A stretch of 64,000 nt of DNA from Paenibacillus marchantiophytorum (GTDB lineage Bacteria; Bacillota; Bacilli; Paenibacillales; NBRC-103111), in NCBI RefSeq assembly GCF_014640555.1, contig NZ_BMHE01000015.1, positions 1-64,000 of the forward strand. The letters are read 5' to 3'. The position numbers and the translations under genes are program-made. Of this stretch, positions 1 to 7,411 are shown one piece after another. How positions within the stretch are numbered: the stretch's first letter is position 1; every line of letters begins with the position of its first letter. Below the pieces are notes generated by a model that saw only the letters and a list, made by a program, of their open reading frames with translations, was not told the DNA's origin and did no database searches.

Positions 1-144
1 TCGTCACAATCACTATACCAAACCGAAGCGGTGTTTTTCTATTTTAGCAAGAGGTCAATCATTATCCTGGTTCTGCTATATGTATCAAGGATTTAAGACT
101 AATTTCGCTCTGCGAAGTTTGAGTAAATAACATCATTTCTTTAA

Positions 145-477
145 TTATTTCTCTGATGTGAATACTTCTTGTGCAACCAGAATGGCTGACATGGCTTTCG
201 GCCAACCTGCATAGAAGGCAAGATGAGTCATCACTTCGATCAGCTCTTTTTCCGACAAGCCATTTTGTTTTGCCAGATTTAAATGGCCGTCTTTCAACTG
301 CTGCGTATTTCCGCTGGTGATTAAGCACGCTACGGTAATCAAACTTCGGTCACGCGGGGAGAGCTCATTGCGCGCCCATATATCGCCAAACAAGACGTCA
401 TCCGTTAATTCCGCGAGTTTCGGGGCAATATTTCCGATTAGTTTCTGTATAACAGTAGGTTCTTTAGAAGAAGACAT
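145..477 (-). CDS. Carboxymuconolactone decarboxylase (CMD/AhpD-fold) family protein
   Basis: 110 residues, the usual length of small CMD-family proteins. The segment LSPRDRSLITVACLI (about residues 39-53) and the later HLAFYAGWPKA motif (about 85-95) are the conserved helices of the family. A single cysteine lies in VACLI; the CxxC pair of AhpD-type peroxidase partners is absent, so a thiol peroxidase role is not supported. The exact substrate cannot be told. The ATG start has a good upstream AAGAAGG site on the minus strand. It lies 17 bp downstream of what looks like the end of a degraded gene (495-608) and is divergent from the AraC-type regulator at 753, which may control it. Confidence 0.85.
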   Translation of the reverse strand: MSSSKEPTVIQKLIGNIAPKLAELTDDVLFGDIWARNELSPRDRSLITVACLITSGNTQQLKDGHLNLAKQNGLSEKELIEVMTHLAFYAGWPKAMSAILVAQEVFTSEK

Positions 478-494
478 TGTTTATTCCTTCTTTC

Positions 495-608
495 TTAATT
501 ATAGTTGCCGAGCCATTTCGCCATTTCAGGATCGTGATGTGAAGAGAGCAGGCTCAGTTTGGTATCTAACTTGTCCATTACTTCCATAGCCGGCACCCGT
601 CGCCGCGC
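495..608 (-). pseudogene. Possible 3' remnant of an aldo/keto reductase gene
   Basis: On the minus strand an open frame of 37 codons ends in TAA at 495-497, just upstream of the CMD gene, with an in-frame stop before it at 609-611. Its tail reads LSLLSSHHDPEMAKWLGNYN. From memory, the HxDPEMxxWL pattern resembles the C-terminal tail of some Firmicute aldo/keto reductases; this is family recall, not a search result. No ribosome binding site precedes its internal ATG codons. I infer a leftover 3' end of an upstream operon gene, but it could be chance. Confidence 0.3.
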
Positions 609-688
609 TTATCCTTATTATGTACCAAATGACAAAGCGATCGTTATCCCATTCGTGTCAAATGCTTGCCTAATCCTCTCACAACTAT

Positions 689-717
689 TTAGTAAGCAGA
701 TGAATATGAGTTATAAT
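689..717 (+). promoter_or_regulatory. Candidate sigma-A promoter of the AraC-family gene
   Basis: TATAAT at 712-717 is preceded, at 17 bp, by a weak -35 (TTAGTA, 689-694). It lies 36 bp before the start codon, with AAGGAGG between. The -10 match is perfect and the -35 poor, which suits an activated or weakly expressed regulator. Confidence 0.35.
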
Positions 718-752
718 TATTTTATAAGAACCGAAGGAATAAGGAGGATCTA

Positions 753-1649
753 ATGCCCGAAATCATAACTAACCAGCAAAATGAGCTTGCCAAAATTATT
801 GAGCGTTATGCAGAAAACGATGGTGTTTACGCTACAGCAATACCATCTTTATTTTTCATCCGTCGCTCTAGTATGTCCGAACCAAGTTACTCAGTTTACG
901 AACCTTCCTTTTGCATTGTTGCTCAAGGGGCTAAAGAGGTATGGTTAGCACAGGAGCGATTTGAGTATAATCCAACAGAATATCTTGTCTCATCCGTTCA
1001 TTTGCCGGTTACCGCCCAAGTAATCGAGGCTTCTCAGGACTTTCCATACTTGGGTTTTAAACTTGAATTTACGGCGAACCAAATCCTCGAGGTTTTACGT
1101 GATTTTGGAATCCGGGTAGGAGCGAAAGAAAATACTAATCGAGGTATGTTTGTTAGCCCAATAGAGTTGCCTTTGTTCGATGCGGTCATTAGATTAGTTC
1201 GATTGCTAGATCATTCGGAGGATATCCCGGTACTTGCGCCGTTGTTTACGAAGGAAATTCTATATAGAGTTCTGAAAGGTCAGAATGGGGTTATGCTCGA
1301 ACAAATTGCAATAAAGGGTAGCTCTGCCCATCAAGTAAAAGATGTAATCGAACATATCACGAATAACTATGAGAAGTCATTTCGGGTTGAGGATCTTGCG
1401 GAAAAAGTGAATATGAGTGTTTCGTCGCTTCATAGGCACTTTAAAGAGGTAACAGCTATGAGCCCTATTCAGTTTCAAAAACAACTGAGACTTCAAGAAG
1501 CGCGGCGCCTCTTATTATCCGAATCAACAGATGCCGCTGATGTCGCTTTTCGGGTTGGATATGAAAGTGCATCCCAGTTTAGTAGGGAATACTCCCGTAT
1601 GTTTGGCTTTCCTCCAAGGGAAGATATAAAGCGCATAAAAGCACAATAA
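753..1649 (+). CDS. AraC/XylS-family transcriptional regulator
   Basis: 298 residues. The N-terminal two thirds (about 20-185) match the AraC_N type ligand-binding region (YEPSFCIVAQGAKEVWL and following cupin-like strands). The C-terminal 100 residues hold the two helix-turn-helix units: first around MSVSSLHRHFKEVTA, second around AADVAFRVGYESASQFSREY, with the family-typical FGFPPRED near the end. The ATG start is preceded by AAGGAGGATCTA. It is divergent from the CMD gene; AraC_N regulators often control neighbouring oxidoreductase genes, so that operon is the likely target (inference). A terminator follows. Confidence 0.9.
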   Translation: MPEIITNQQNELAKIIERYAENDGVYATAIPSLFFIRRSSMSEPSYSVYEPSFCIVAQGAKEVWLAQERFEYNPTEYLVSSVHLPVTAQVIEASQDFPYLGFKLEFTANQILEVLRDFGIRVGAKENTNRGMFVSPIELPLFDAVIRLVRLLDHSEDIPVLAPLFTKEILYRVLKGQNGVMLEQIAIKGSSAHQVKDVIEHITNNYEKSFRVEDLAEKVNMSVSSLHRHFKEVTAMSPIQFQKQLRLQEARRLLLSESTDAADVAFRVGYESASQFSREYSRMFGFPPREDIKRIKAQ

Positions 1650-1688
1650 AACAAGGAGCAACTGGAAAAAGTTGTTCCTTGTTGTTTC
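1650..1688 (+). terminator. Rho-independent terminator after the AraC-family gene
   Basis: A 14-bp stem (1650-1663 with 1670-1683, one G-U pair) with a 6-base loop directly abuts the stop codon. The following T-run (GTTTC) is weak. It may also serve minus-strand transcription. Confidence 0.6.
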
Positions 1689-2000
1689 TAATTCAACTTT
1701 TGTAGAGCCAAAATCGGTTTAAATGAATAGTTTCGTAAATTTGGAAAGCTATTAGCAGAAGTGAAAGTTGGAGGTTACTTTTGTAAGGTATGTTTATTGA
1801 CAGGATCTTTTTAGTACAGCTTAATAAGAAGTTTTTGGAATGAAATTGATATGGTTTATTCCAATTTGAAAATTTTCGTCCCCAAACCGTCCCCAATGCT
1901 AATATTAATGATCTGTATTATATGAAATATTAGCGCTGTTATACTCAAATAAACCCTTATACAATAAGGGTTTTAGGCATCTGTACCATTAAATTATTAC
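1686..2000. other. Gene-free stretch
   Basis: AT-rich sequence with no convincing gene. The only long minus-strand frame (to about 1896) has a TTG start, no ribosome binding site and a composition unlike the neighbours. It contains the terminator-like hairpin at 1952-1974. The stretch marks the boundary between the accessory left edge and the conserved block starting at rsmD. Confidence 0.5.
1952..1974. terminator. Terminator-like hairpin
   Basis: AACCCTTA (1952-1959) and TAAGGGTT (1965-1972) form a perfect 8-bp stem with a 5-base loop followed by TT. A-rich sequence before it means it could act in both directions. No gene reads into it from the left within this window after the terminator at 1650. 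Confidence 0.4.
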
Positions 2001-2111
2001 GACGGCCCTTTTACAGGCCGTCTCATGGGAGAGGAGAAACCGGACGAAGAGCTTATGGGGAAACGTAAGTCTTCTCCGCGGTTGTCTACGACATTCTCTG
2101 ATGTCGATAGT
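2001..2111 (+). promoter_or_regulatory. Structured RNA element upstream of rsmD (possible ylbH-leader-type)
   Basis: Three successive hairpins are visible. The first is GACGGCC with GGCCGTC (2001-2021). The second is a long interrupted helix, 2039 to about 2095, built from AACC/GGTT, GGA/TCC, GAAGA/TCTTC and CTTA/TAAG. The third is CGACAT with ATGTCG (2089-2106). Rfam lists a putative leader named ylbH for the Bacillus homologue of rsmD; position and multi-stem shape fit it, but I could not run a covariance search. The best promoter for rsmD (2162-2190) lies downstream, so a further upstream promoter would be needed for this to be a leader. An overlapping 43-codon frame (2025-2156) is an alternative reading. 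Confidence 0.45.
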
Positions 2112-2161
2112 TCAAGGATGACCGTTTTACAGGAAATTTATACATTAGGCGTATAATTTTT

Positions 2162-2190
2162 TTGTGTCGGATTAGAGCTTGTGGTACGAT
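2162..2190 (+). promoter_or_regulatory. Sigma-A promoter of rsmD
   Basis: TTGTGT (2162-2167) and TACGAT (2185-2190) are separated by 17 bp and lie 40 bp before the rsmD ATG. Confidence 0.55.
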
Positions 2191-2229
2191 AGCAAAAGAA
2201 TGAGCCAGCTAGAAAGGGAAGTACGTTAG

Positions 2230-2790
2230 ATGAGAGTAATTTCAGGCACTGCCAAAGGCAGGTCGTTAAAAGCTGTACCTGGTACAAGCACACGGCCAAC
2301 AACGGATAAAGTGAAAGAGGCCATCTTCAGTATGATCGGTCCTTATTTTGATGGAGGACAAGTACTTGATCTATTCGCCGGCACCGGTGGACTAGGGATC
2401 GAGGCGCTTAGCCGCGGGATGGATAAGGGCGTGTTTATCGACATCGAGAAGAAGAGCATCGACACGATCCAACACAATCTACAGACAGCAGGTCTGAAGG
2501 ACCAAGCTGAGATTTATCGAACAGATGCCACTCGGGCACTGAAAGCTTTGGCGAAGCGGGAACAGCGGTTTGCGCTGGTTTTCCTTGATCCTCCGTACAA
2601 AATGAAGCTTATTGCGGATCTCATTAGCACGATGGAGGAGCAGGCTATTGCGGAAGCCAATGCGACGATCGTGGTGGAACACGATGCCAAGGATGTCCTG
2701 CAAGCGGATATCGGCAGTTTCAAACTAATGCGGCGAGCAGACTACGGAGACACGGCGGTAACGATTTACACACGATCCATCGAGGGATAA
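2230..2790 (+). CDS. rsmD: 16S rRNA (guanine-966 N2)-methyltransferase RsmD
   Basis: 186 residues, normal length. It methylates G966 of 16S rRNA in the small ribosomal subunit using SAM. The N-terminus MRVISGTAKGRSLK, the SAM-binding motif DLFAGTGGLGIEALSRG (about residues 47-63) and the catalytic DPPY motif (about 120-123) are all present. ATG start with AGAAAGGGAAG upstream. Followed after 21 bp by coaD, the same pair as ylbH-coaD in Bacillus. Confidence 0.96.
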   Translation: MRVISGTAKGRSLKAVPGTSTRPTTDKVKEAIFSMIGPYFDGGQVLDLFAGTGGLGIEALSRGMDKGVFIDIEKKSIDTIQHNLQTAGLKDQAEIYRTDATRALKALAKREQRFALVFLDPPYKMKLIADLISTMEEQAIAEANATIVVEHDAKDVLQADIGSFKLMRRADYGDTAVTIYTRSIEG

Positions 2791-2811
2791 GAAGAAAGAG
2801 GAGTTGACAGC

Positions 2812-3318
2812 ATGATGAAGCAAGAACACGGAAGAACGATAGCCGTTTATCCAGGCAGTTTCGATCCGGTTACGCATGGGCATCTTGATATCATACATAG
2901 AGCAGCAAAAGTTTTTGATAAGCTAATCGTAGCAGTTCTCAACAACACGTCCAAAAACCCCTTATTCACACTTGAAGAGCGGATGGACCTCATTCGCCAA
3001 GTGACCAAGGATTTGCCCAATGTAGAGGTGGATGGATTTAGAGATTTAATGGTCAATTATATGAAAGCACGCAATGTGCGCTTGATTGTACGTGGGCTTA
3101 GGGCGGTTTCGGATTTTGAATATGAACTGCAAATGGCATCTACGAATCATAAGTTGAACTCAGATGTTGAGACTTTTTTTATGACGTCTAAGCCAATGTT
3201 TTCTTATTTGAGCTCAAGTATTGTAAAGGAAATTGCTCGATTTCATGGACCCGTTGAAGATTTAGTCCCTGTGGAAGTAGAAGAGGCGCTCAAGTTGAAA
3301 TTTCCTAAAGGTAATTAA
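2812..3318 (+). CDS. coaD: Phosphopantetheine adenylyltransferase
   Basis: 168 residues. It catalyses the penultimate step of coenzyme A synthesis, ATP plus 4'-phosphopantetheine to dephospho-CoA. The nucleotidyltransferase motif THGHLDI follows YPGSFDPV near the N-terminus, and the second motif SSSIVKEIARFHG lies near residues 129-141. RBS AAAGAGGAG precedes ATG ATG; the second ATG (2815) is also possible. It forms an operon with rsmD and converges on ylbJ, with a hairpin over the ylbJ stop. Confidence 0.96.
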   Translation: MMKQEHGRTIAVYPGSFDPVTHGHLDIIHRAAKVFDKLIVAVLNNTSKNPLFTLEERMDLIRQVTKDLPNVEVDGFRDLMVNYMKARNVRLIVRGLRAVSDFEYELQMASTNHKLNSDVETFFMTSKPMFSYLSSSIVKEIARFHGPVEDLVPVEVEEALKLKFPKGN

Positions 3319-3332
3319 ATGAATTGTTGTAG

Positions 3333-4622
3333 TTATAGGGCTTTCTTACGGAAAGCTCTTATGACTGTTGAAACGGCAAGCATGATGAGGAACAACAGAA
3401 TAAATTGAGCCAGCATAGGTCCCCAGAGACTCCAAGTCGATTCTCCGTTAAGCGGGAAGGTGGACGCCGTGGAATGGGCTGCAGTTGTGTCCAACCAAAG
3501 AAAGCTAGGTTCTGTGTCTGTAAAAAGCAGCTGCAATGGTTTCCATAACAGGAGTGTAAGTGTGAAGGCTAGCCCAGCATGAAGGATACGGGATTGCAAA
3601 AAGAAGCTATAGCGAGCGTCTGTTTGTTGGTGCAACCCAGCAACCTGCGCATGGGCAGAGAGACCGCCCCAACCCAGAAATGCGCTAATTAGCGCTATTT
3701 GTGCTAGCAGGGAGAGACCTTGCGTTTGACTCCATGCATAGGCGCCGAGGTGAATCTCAAGAACGCCTGTGACCCACTGCGGTGCAGTGTCTGTGTGGAT
3801 ATTAATCAATTGAAGCATGGCTTGAGTGACAGGGCGCAGCGCAGCTGTTAGCTGAGAAATATGAATGACGTTGATCAGGACGGAGAAAATCATCATGTAG
3901 CCGCCGATGAGCATTAAAGTTTGTACGGAGGCGGTCACGGCGTCCCCAAGCAGTTTGCCTAAGGCGCGTCCATCATGCAAATAGGCGTGACGCATCGTGA
4001 AGAGGGCTTGTTTCATAACTGGGGTCGATCGATTGGCGACTGTTGAATCTGCCGGTTCAAGTTCAGCAGACTCGGTAGTAAGCGTGCTCGTTTTCCGGAA
4101 TAATCTCATTGCAATACCGGTTAGAATGGCTGACCCATAATGGATGACGGCAAGCACGATGCCAAGTTTGGCGCTGTTGAGGAACCCGACCCCTACGACG
4201 ATAATGAGGAAGAGCGGACTGCATAGGTGGGACAAAGCTGTTAAACGTTCGCTTTCGGTCCGTGTGATAAGATTTTTTTCACGCAAGGAAGCTGTAATTT
4301 TGGCTCCTGTAGGAAAACCTACAATAAGTCCGGAGGCTAAAGCCCAACCGCTTACACCTGGCAGCCGAAAGATAGCTTTTGTTAGCGGCTCTAACAGAAC
4401 ACCTGCCCCTTGGATGACGCCGAAACCGATTAACAGTTCAGTCATAATTAGAAAAGGCATCATCGCCGGAAACACGAGCTTCCACCATATCGTTAGTCCT
4501 TCAAGGGAGGATTGGAAGGCCTTGTCCGGAAATAGAATAACAGACACAACCGTTAGGGCAGCCAAAGACCCTAATACCAGTGTCGTAAGTTTAGAATTGG
4601 ATCTTGTATTCATAGGCTGCAT
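3333..4622 (-). CDS. ylbJ: Sporulation integral membrane protein YlbJ
   Basis: 429 residues, strongly hydrophobic with about eight to ten predicted membrane helices. It carries the nucleoside-recognition (Gate) type fold: MMPFLIMTELLIGFGV early, then ASGLIVGFPTGAKITA. YlbJ in Bacillus is a mother-cell (sigma-E) protein needed for heat-resistant spores. ATG at 4622 has AGGTGA upstream on the minus strand. It is the only minus-strand gene between rsmD and the fab cluster, the same lone opposite orientation as in Bacillus. Confidence 0.9.
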   Translation of the reverse strand: MQPMNTRSNSKLTTLVLGSLAALTVVSVILFPDKAFQSSLEGLTIWWKLVFPAMMPFLIMTELLIGFGVIQGAGVLLEPLTKAIFRLPGVSGWALASGLIVGFPTGAKITASLREKNLITRTESERLTALSHLCSPLFLIIVVGVGFLNSAKLGIVLAVIHYGSAILTGIAMRLFRKTSTLTTESAELEPADSTVANRSTPVMKQALFTMRHAYLHDGRALGKLLGDAVTASVQTLMLIGGYMMIFSVLINVIHISQLTAALRPVTQAMLQLINIHTDTAPQWVTGVLEIHLGAYAWSQTQGLSLLAQIALISAFLGWGGLSAHAQVAGLHQQTDARYSFFLQSRILHAGLAFTLTLLLWKPLQLLFTDTEPSFLWLDTTAAHSTASTFPLNGESTWSLWGPMLAQFILLFLIMLAVSTVIRAFRKKAL

Positions 4623-4746
4623 AGAATCACCTCATCCTTCAAATATGCTTTCATTTGTACGCGGAAAGTTGAGGGTTTAGACCAAGCTTTGCTTGGCAAC
4701 AGGTCAGAAGAGGCCAAAGATTAGTCATCGAGAGAGAGGAACTTGC

Positions 4747-5868
4747 ATGGAAAATGAAGAAGAGAGTGTACGCACTTGGTCGAATGATTCCTACCGTTAT
4801 CCGCGAGTATCAGCGACTAGAAGGTACTTACTTTCAGCGATTGTTGGCGTAGTAATCGTTTATTTGCTGTTTTTTGTAAGGCTGCCATTTTTTATTTTTA
4901 TGCCGGGAACAGCAGAAGAAATAAAGCCCATGGTTACTGTGGCCAAAGGATCGGATACCGAGAAAGGGACGCTGATGCTGACCACGGTGCGCGTCGCCGA
5001 CGCCAATGTGGTTAATTATATAGTAGGTCTTCTACATCCTTATGAGGAGATTCAGCCTAAACGAAGTGTACTGAAACAAGGTGAGTCCGAGCAGGAATAC
5101 ACGCAGCGTCAAGAATATGTCATGCTAACTTCACAGGCGAATGCTATTCAAGCCGCGTATACGCATGCCAAGGTTCCCTTCCATATCAGCCACGAGGGTG
5201 TCATGGTGCTTCAGACATTGCCTGGCCTAGCGGGCGAAAAGGTTCTCAAACCAGGGGATGTGCTGTTGAAATCGGGCGATAAAGAAGTGAAGGTCGCTCA
5301 AGATTTGCTGGACTCGCTCAAAGGTAAAAAACCAGGTGATTCCGTTGCAATCACTTATAAGAGGCAGAAAGTGGAGCAACAAGCCACCCTAGTCTTAGGC
5401 ACACTCCCACAGCAAGAAGGGGATAAAGGAGAGGCGAGAGCTGGCCTAGGTGTTGTTCCGGCAGATATGCAGTCTGTAAAAGCCGATCAAGCCGATCAGC
5501 AAGTGACGATTAAGGCTGGCGAGATTGGCGGTCCATCGGCAGGTTTGATGTTTTCCTTGGAAATTTACAATCAACTTTTGCCAGAGGATATTACCAAAGG
5601 ATACAGGATCGCTGGGACTGGGACGATTGAAACGGATGGCACAGTAGGCCCAATTGGCGGAATTGAGCATAAAATTATTGCCGCAGATCGGGAAAAAGCC
5701 GATTATTTCTTCGCGCCCAAAGATGTGACCTATAAAGACGGGACTAAGGTTAATAATTACTCGGATGCTGTTCACAGAGCTGAGCAAATTAAGACGAAGA
5801 TGAAAATCGTTGAAATTGGCACGATGGATGATGCTCTGAAATTTCTAGCGAATCTGCCTTCTAAATAG
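4747..5868 (+). CDS. ylbL: PDZ-Lon membrane protease, SepM/YlbL family
   Basis: 373 residues from the ATG at 4747, which has GAGAGAGGAAC upstream; a longer in-frame TTG at 4693 lacks a ribosome site. Architecture: cytoplasmic N-terminus, one membrane helix (about 28-50), extracytoplasmic region, PDZ domain around LKPGDVLLKSGDKEV, then a Lon-type protease domain. The Ser-Lys dyad is visible as Ser264 in GGPSAGL and Lys309 in GGIEHKII. Relatives process a signalling peptide in streptococci (SepM) or act in Bacillus DNA-damage recovery (YlbL). The substrate here is unknown. Confidence 0.9.
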   Translation: MENEEESVRTWSNDSYRYPRVSATRRYLLSAIVGVVIVYLLFFVRLPFFIFMPGTAEEIKPMVTVAKGSDTEKGTLMLTTVRVADANVVNYIVGLLHPYEEIQPKRSVLKQGESEQEYTQRQEYVMLTSQANAIQAAYTHAKVPFHISHEGVMVLQTLPGLAGEKVLKPGDVLLKSGDKEVKVAQDLLDSLKGKKPGDSVAITYKRQKVEQQATLVLGTLPQQEGDKGEARAGLGVVPADMQSVKADQADQQVTIKAGEIGGPSAGLMFSLEIYNQLLPEDITKGYRIAGTGTIETDGTVGPIGGIEHKIIAADREKADYFFAPKDVTYKDGTKVNNYSDAVHRAEQIKTKMKIVEIGTMDDALKFLANLPSK

Positions 5869-5898
5869 GTTTTATAAAGTAAAAATAAAATTTTTGAA

Positions 5899-5928
5899 TT
5901 GACAAGCAGCTTCGCGACTGGATATAAT
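5899..5928 (+). promoter_or_regulatory. Sigma-A promoter of yceD-rpmF
   Basis: Perfect TTGACA (5899-5904) and perfect TATAAT (5923-5928) with an 18-bp spacer, 29 bp before the ATG of the DUF177 gene. It is one of the strongest promoters in the window, as expected for a ribosomal protein operon. Confidence 0.8.
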
Positions 5929-5957
5929 AATCTTTGTTTGTTTGGGGTGATAATAAC

Positions 5958-6467
5958 ATGCAAATTCGATTTAGAGAGCTTGCTCTTAAAGGGCAGCCCG
6001 TGCATATGACGGAATCAATGAACTTAACGGCCCCTTTTGAAGGGCGTCACGATGTCCTTGGTTATGGTCCTGTACGTGTCGATCTTCAAGCTACGCATGA
6101 AGATGGATTAGCAAAAGTTAACGGTACGTTAACGCTAGACTTGGAGTTAAGTTGTTCACGATGCTTATCGCACACTAATCAAACAATCGAGCTTCCTTTT
6201 GAGGAAGTCTTCATGCAGAAGCCAGAAGAGGAAGATCCTGATCTTGATGAGGATATCCATCTGGTAGTTGGAGATAAAGTCGATTTGGAACCTTACGTTG
6301 TAGAAAATGTAGTGGTCGGTTTACCGTACATACCACTTTGTGACGAAGCGTGCAAAGGTCTCTGTCCCGTGTGCGGAGAGAATCGCAATCTACGTGATTG
6401 CGGCTGTAAGCAGGAGAAGATTGATCCTCGGCTTGCAGGTCTCGCGGACTATTTTAACAAAGAATAA
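5958..6467 (+). CDS. YceD/DUF177 family protein
   Basis: 169 residues from the ATG at 5958 (GGGGTGATAA upstream); the longer TTG start overlaps the promoter -10 region and is rejected. It is linked to rpmF in most bacteria, and homologues affect 23S rRNA/ribosome levels; the biochemical role is unclear. Visible features are LSCSRCL in the middle and a Cys-rich tail, LCDEACKGLCPVCGENR then DCGCKQ, which could bind zinc. The family ends in DPRLAGL as here. Followed by rpmF after 38 bp. Confidence 0.88.
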   Translation: MQIRFRELALKGQPVHMTESMNLTAPFEGRHDVLGYGPVRVDLQATHEDGLAKVNGTLTLDLELSCSRCLSHTNQTIELPFEEVFMQKPEEEDPDLDEDIHLVVGDKVDLEPYVVENVVVGLPYIPLCDEACKGLCPVCGENRNLRDCGCKQEKIDPRLAGLADYFNKE

Positions 6468-6505
6468 GGCAACGCCGGAAATTCGTATAAGGAGGTGTTT
6501 TGAAT

Positions 6506-6679
6506 ATGGCAGTACCTCAAAGGAGAACGTCCAAAACCCGTCGCGACAAGCGCCGTACTCACTTTAAATTGGAAGTTCCAGGCATGGTGAAGTGTGAACA
6601 ATGTGGAGAGCTTAAGCTAGCTCACCGCGTGTGCAAATCTTGCGGAACTTACAAAGGCAGAGAGATCGTAAAAGCATAA
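6506..6679 (+). CDS. rpmF: 50S ribosomal protein L32 (bL32)
   Basis: 57 residues, start ATG with AAGGAGGTG eleven bases upstream. N-terminus MAVPQRRTSKTRRDKRRTHF is the family signature. The zinc-type form is seen: CEQC (residues 30-33) and CKSC (43-46). A zinc-free paralogue may exist elsewhere. It is co-transcribed with the YceD gene and followed by a strong terminator. Confidence 0.97.
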   Translation: MAVPQRRTSKTRRDKRRTHFKLEVPGMVKCEQCGELKLAHRVCKSCGTYKGREIVKA

Positions 6680-6689
6680 GAATGGACAT

Positions 6690-6725
6690 AGTACTTCATC
6701 TCAAAAGTGAAGTGCTATTTTTTTT
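6690..6725 (+). terminator. Terminator of yceD-rpmF
   Basis: AGTACTTCA (6690-6698) pairs with TGAAGTGCT (6708-6716), one G-U pair, followed by a run of eight or more T. Confidence 0.75.
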
Positions 6726-6761
6726 GCTTTCTTTTTGGTTGTAAATTTAATATACTACAGT

Positions 6762-6778
6762 TTAGTATCTGGTAATAA
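6762..6778 (+). promoter_or_regulatory. Candidate FapR operator
   Basis: TTAGTATC-T-GGTAATAA is an imperfect inverted repeat (6 of 8 arm positions match) just before fapR. It resembles the TTAGTA...TACTAA type sites that FapR binds in Bacillus and Staphylococcus. A TATACT (6751-6756) directly upstream may be the -10 box, so bound FapR would block transcription start. Autoregulation by FapR is known for the family; the site itself is inference. Confidence 0.5.
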
Positions 6779-6799
6779 GATGAGATCTCACGAGATAAG

Positions 6800-7411
6800 G
6801 TGGTGCTCACCATCGAACGCCTTCCTAAACGACAAAGGCAGCAGCAATTGCTTCAAGCGATTGAAGTCAATCCTTTTATGACAGACGAAGAACTGATGCG
6901 TACGTTTGGCGTCAGTATCCAGACCGTCCGATTAGATCGATTGGAGTTAGGCATTCCTGAGCTGCGGGAACGAATGAAGCATATGGCGGTTAAGACGCAT
7001 GACCAAGTTCGATCATTATCCATTGATGAAGTTATTGGAGAAGTTATCGACATACAGCTGGACCAAAGCGGTATTTCGATTTTTGAAATTAAAGAAGATC
7101 ATGTTTTCTCACGAACCAAAATTGCAAGAGGACATCATATATTCTCACAAGCGAACTCTTTGGCGGTTGCTGTCATCGACGATCCGATAGCTCTGACTGC
7201 TTCAGCAGATATTCGTTTTATACGATCTGTGAAGCTCGGAGAGAAATGCATTGCTAAAGCTTATGTGCGCTCTGTATCCAAGGGGAAAGCAAGAGTTGAA
7301 GTGTCTTCTTATGTTGGGGATGAGGCTGTTTTTCGAGGCAATTTTGTGATCTTTCATTCGAAGAAAGAGCATCTAGATAGGGAGGACAAGCTGCATGCGG
7401 ATCGCGATTGA
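6800..7411 (+). CDS. fapR: Fatty acid and phospholipid biosynthesis repressor FapR
   Basis: 203 residues. FapR represses lipid-synthesis genes and is released by malonyl-CoA. The N-terminal DeoR-like helix-turn-helix is clear in TDEELMRTFGVSIQTVRLDR (about 28-47), followed by ELGIPELRERM. The C-terminal two thirds form the hot-dog malonyl-CoA domain. The start is GTG at 6800 or 6803, both with a modest GATAAGG site; the first is listed. It overlaps plsX by 17 bp, so the repressor and the enzymes it controls are one operon. Confidence 0.95.
   Translation: MVLTIERLPKRQRQQQLLQAIEVNPFMTDEELMRTFGVSIQTVRLDRLELGIPELRERMKHMAVKTHDQVRSLSIDEVIGEVIDIQLDQSGISIFEIKEDHVFSRTKIARGHHIFSQANSLAVAVIDDPIALTASADIRFIRSVKLGEKCIAKAYVRSVSKGKARVEVSSYVGDEAVFRGNFVIFHSKKEHLDREDKLHADRD

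Noticed and set aside
1693..1896. Minus-strand frame of 67 codons starting GTVWGRKF, considered as a phage integrase tail
   Set aside because: Starts at TTG without ribosome site, AT-rich random composition; the resemblance to integrase C-termini is too short to trust.
3338..3361. Hairpin AGGGCTTTC/GAAAGCTCT as a coaD/ylbJ terminator
   Set aside because: No T-run on either strand and it overlaps the ylbJ coding end; termination is possible but unsupported.
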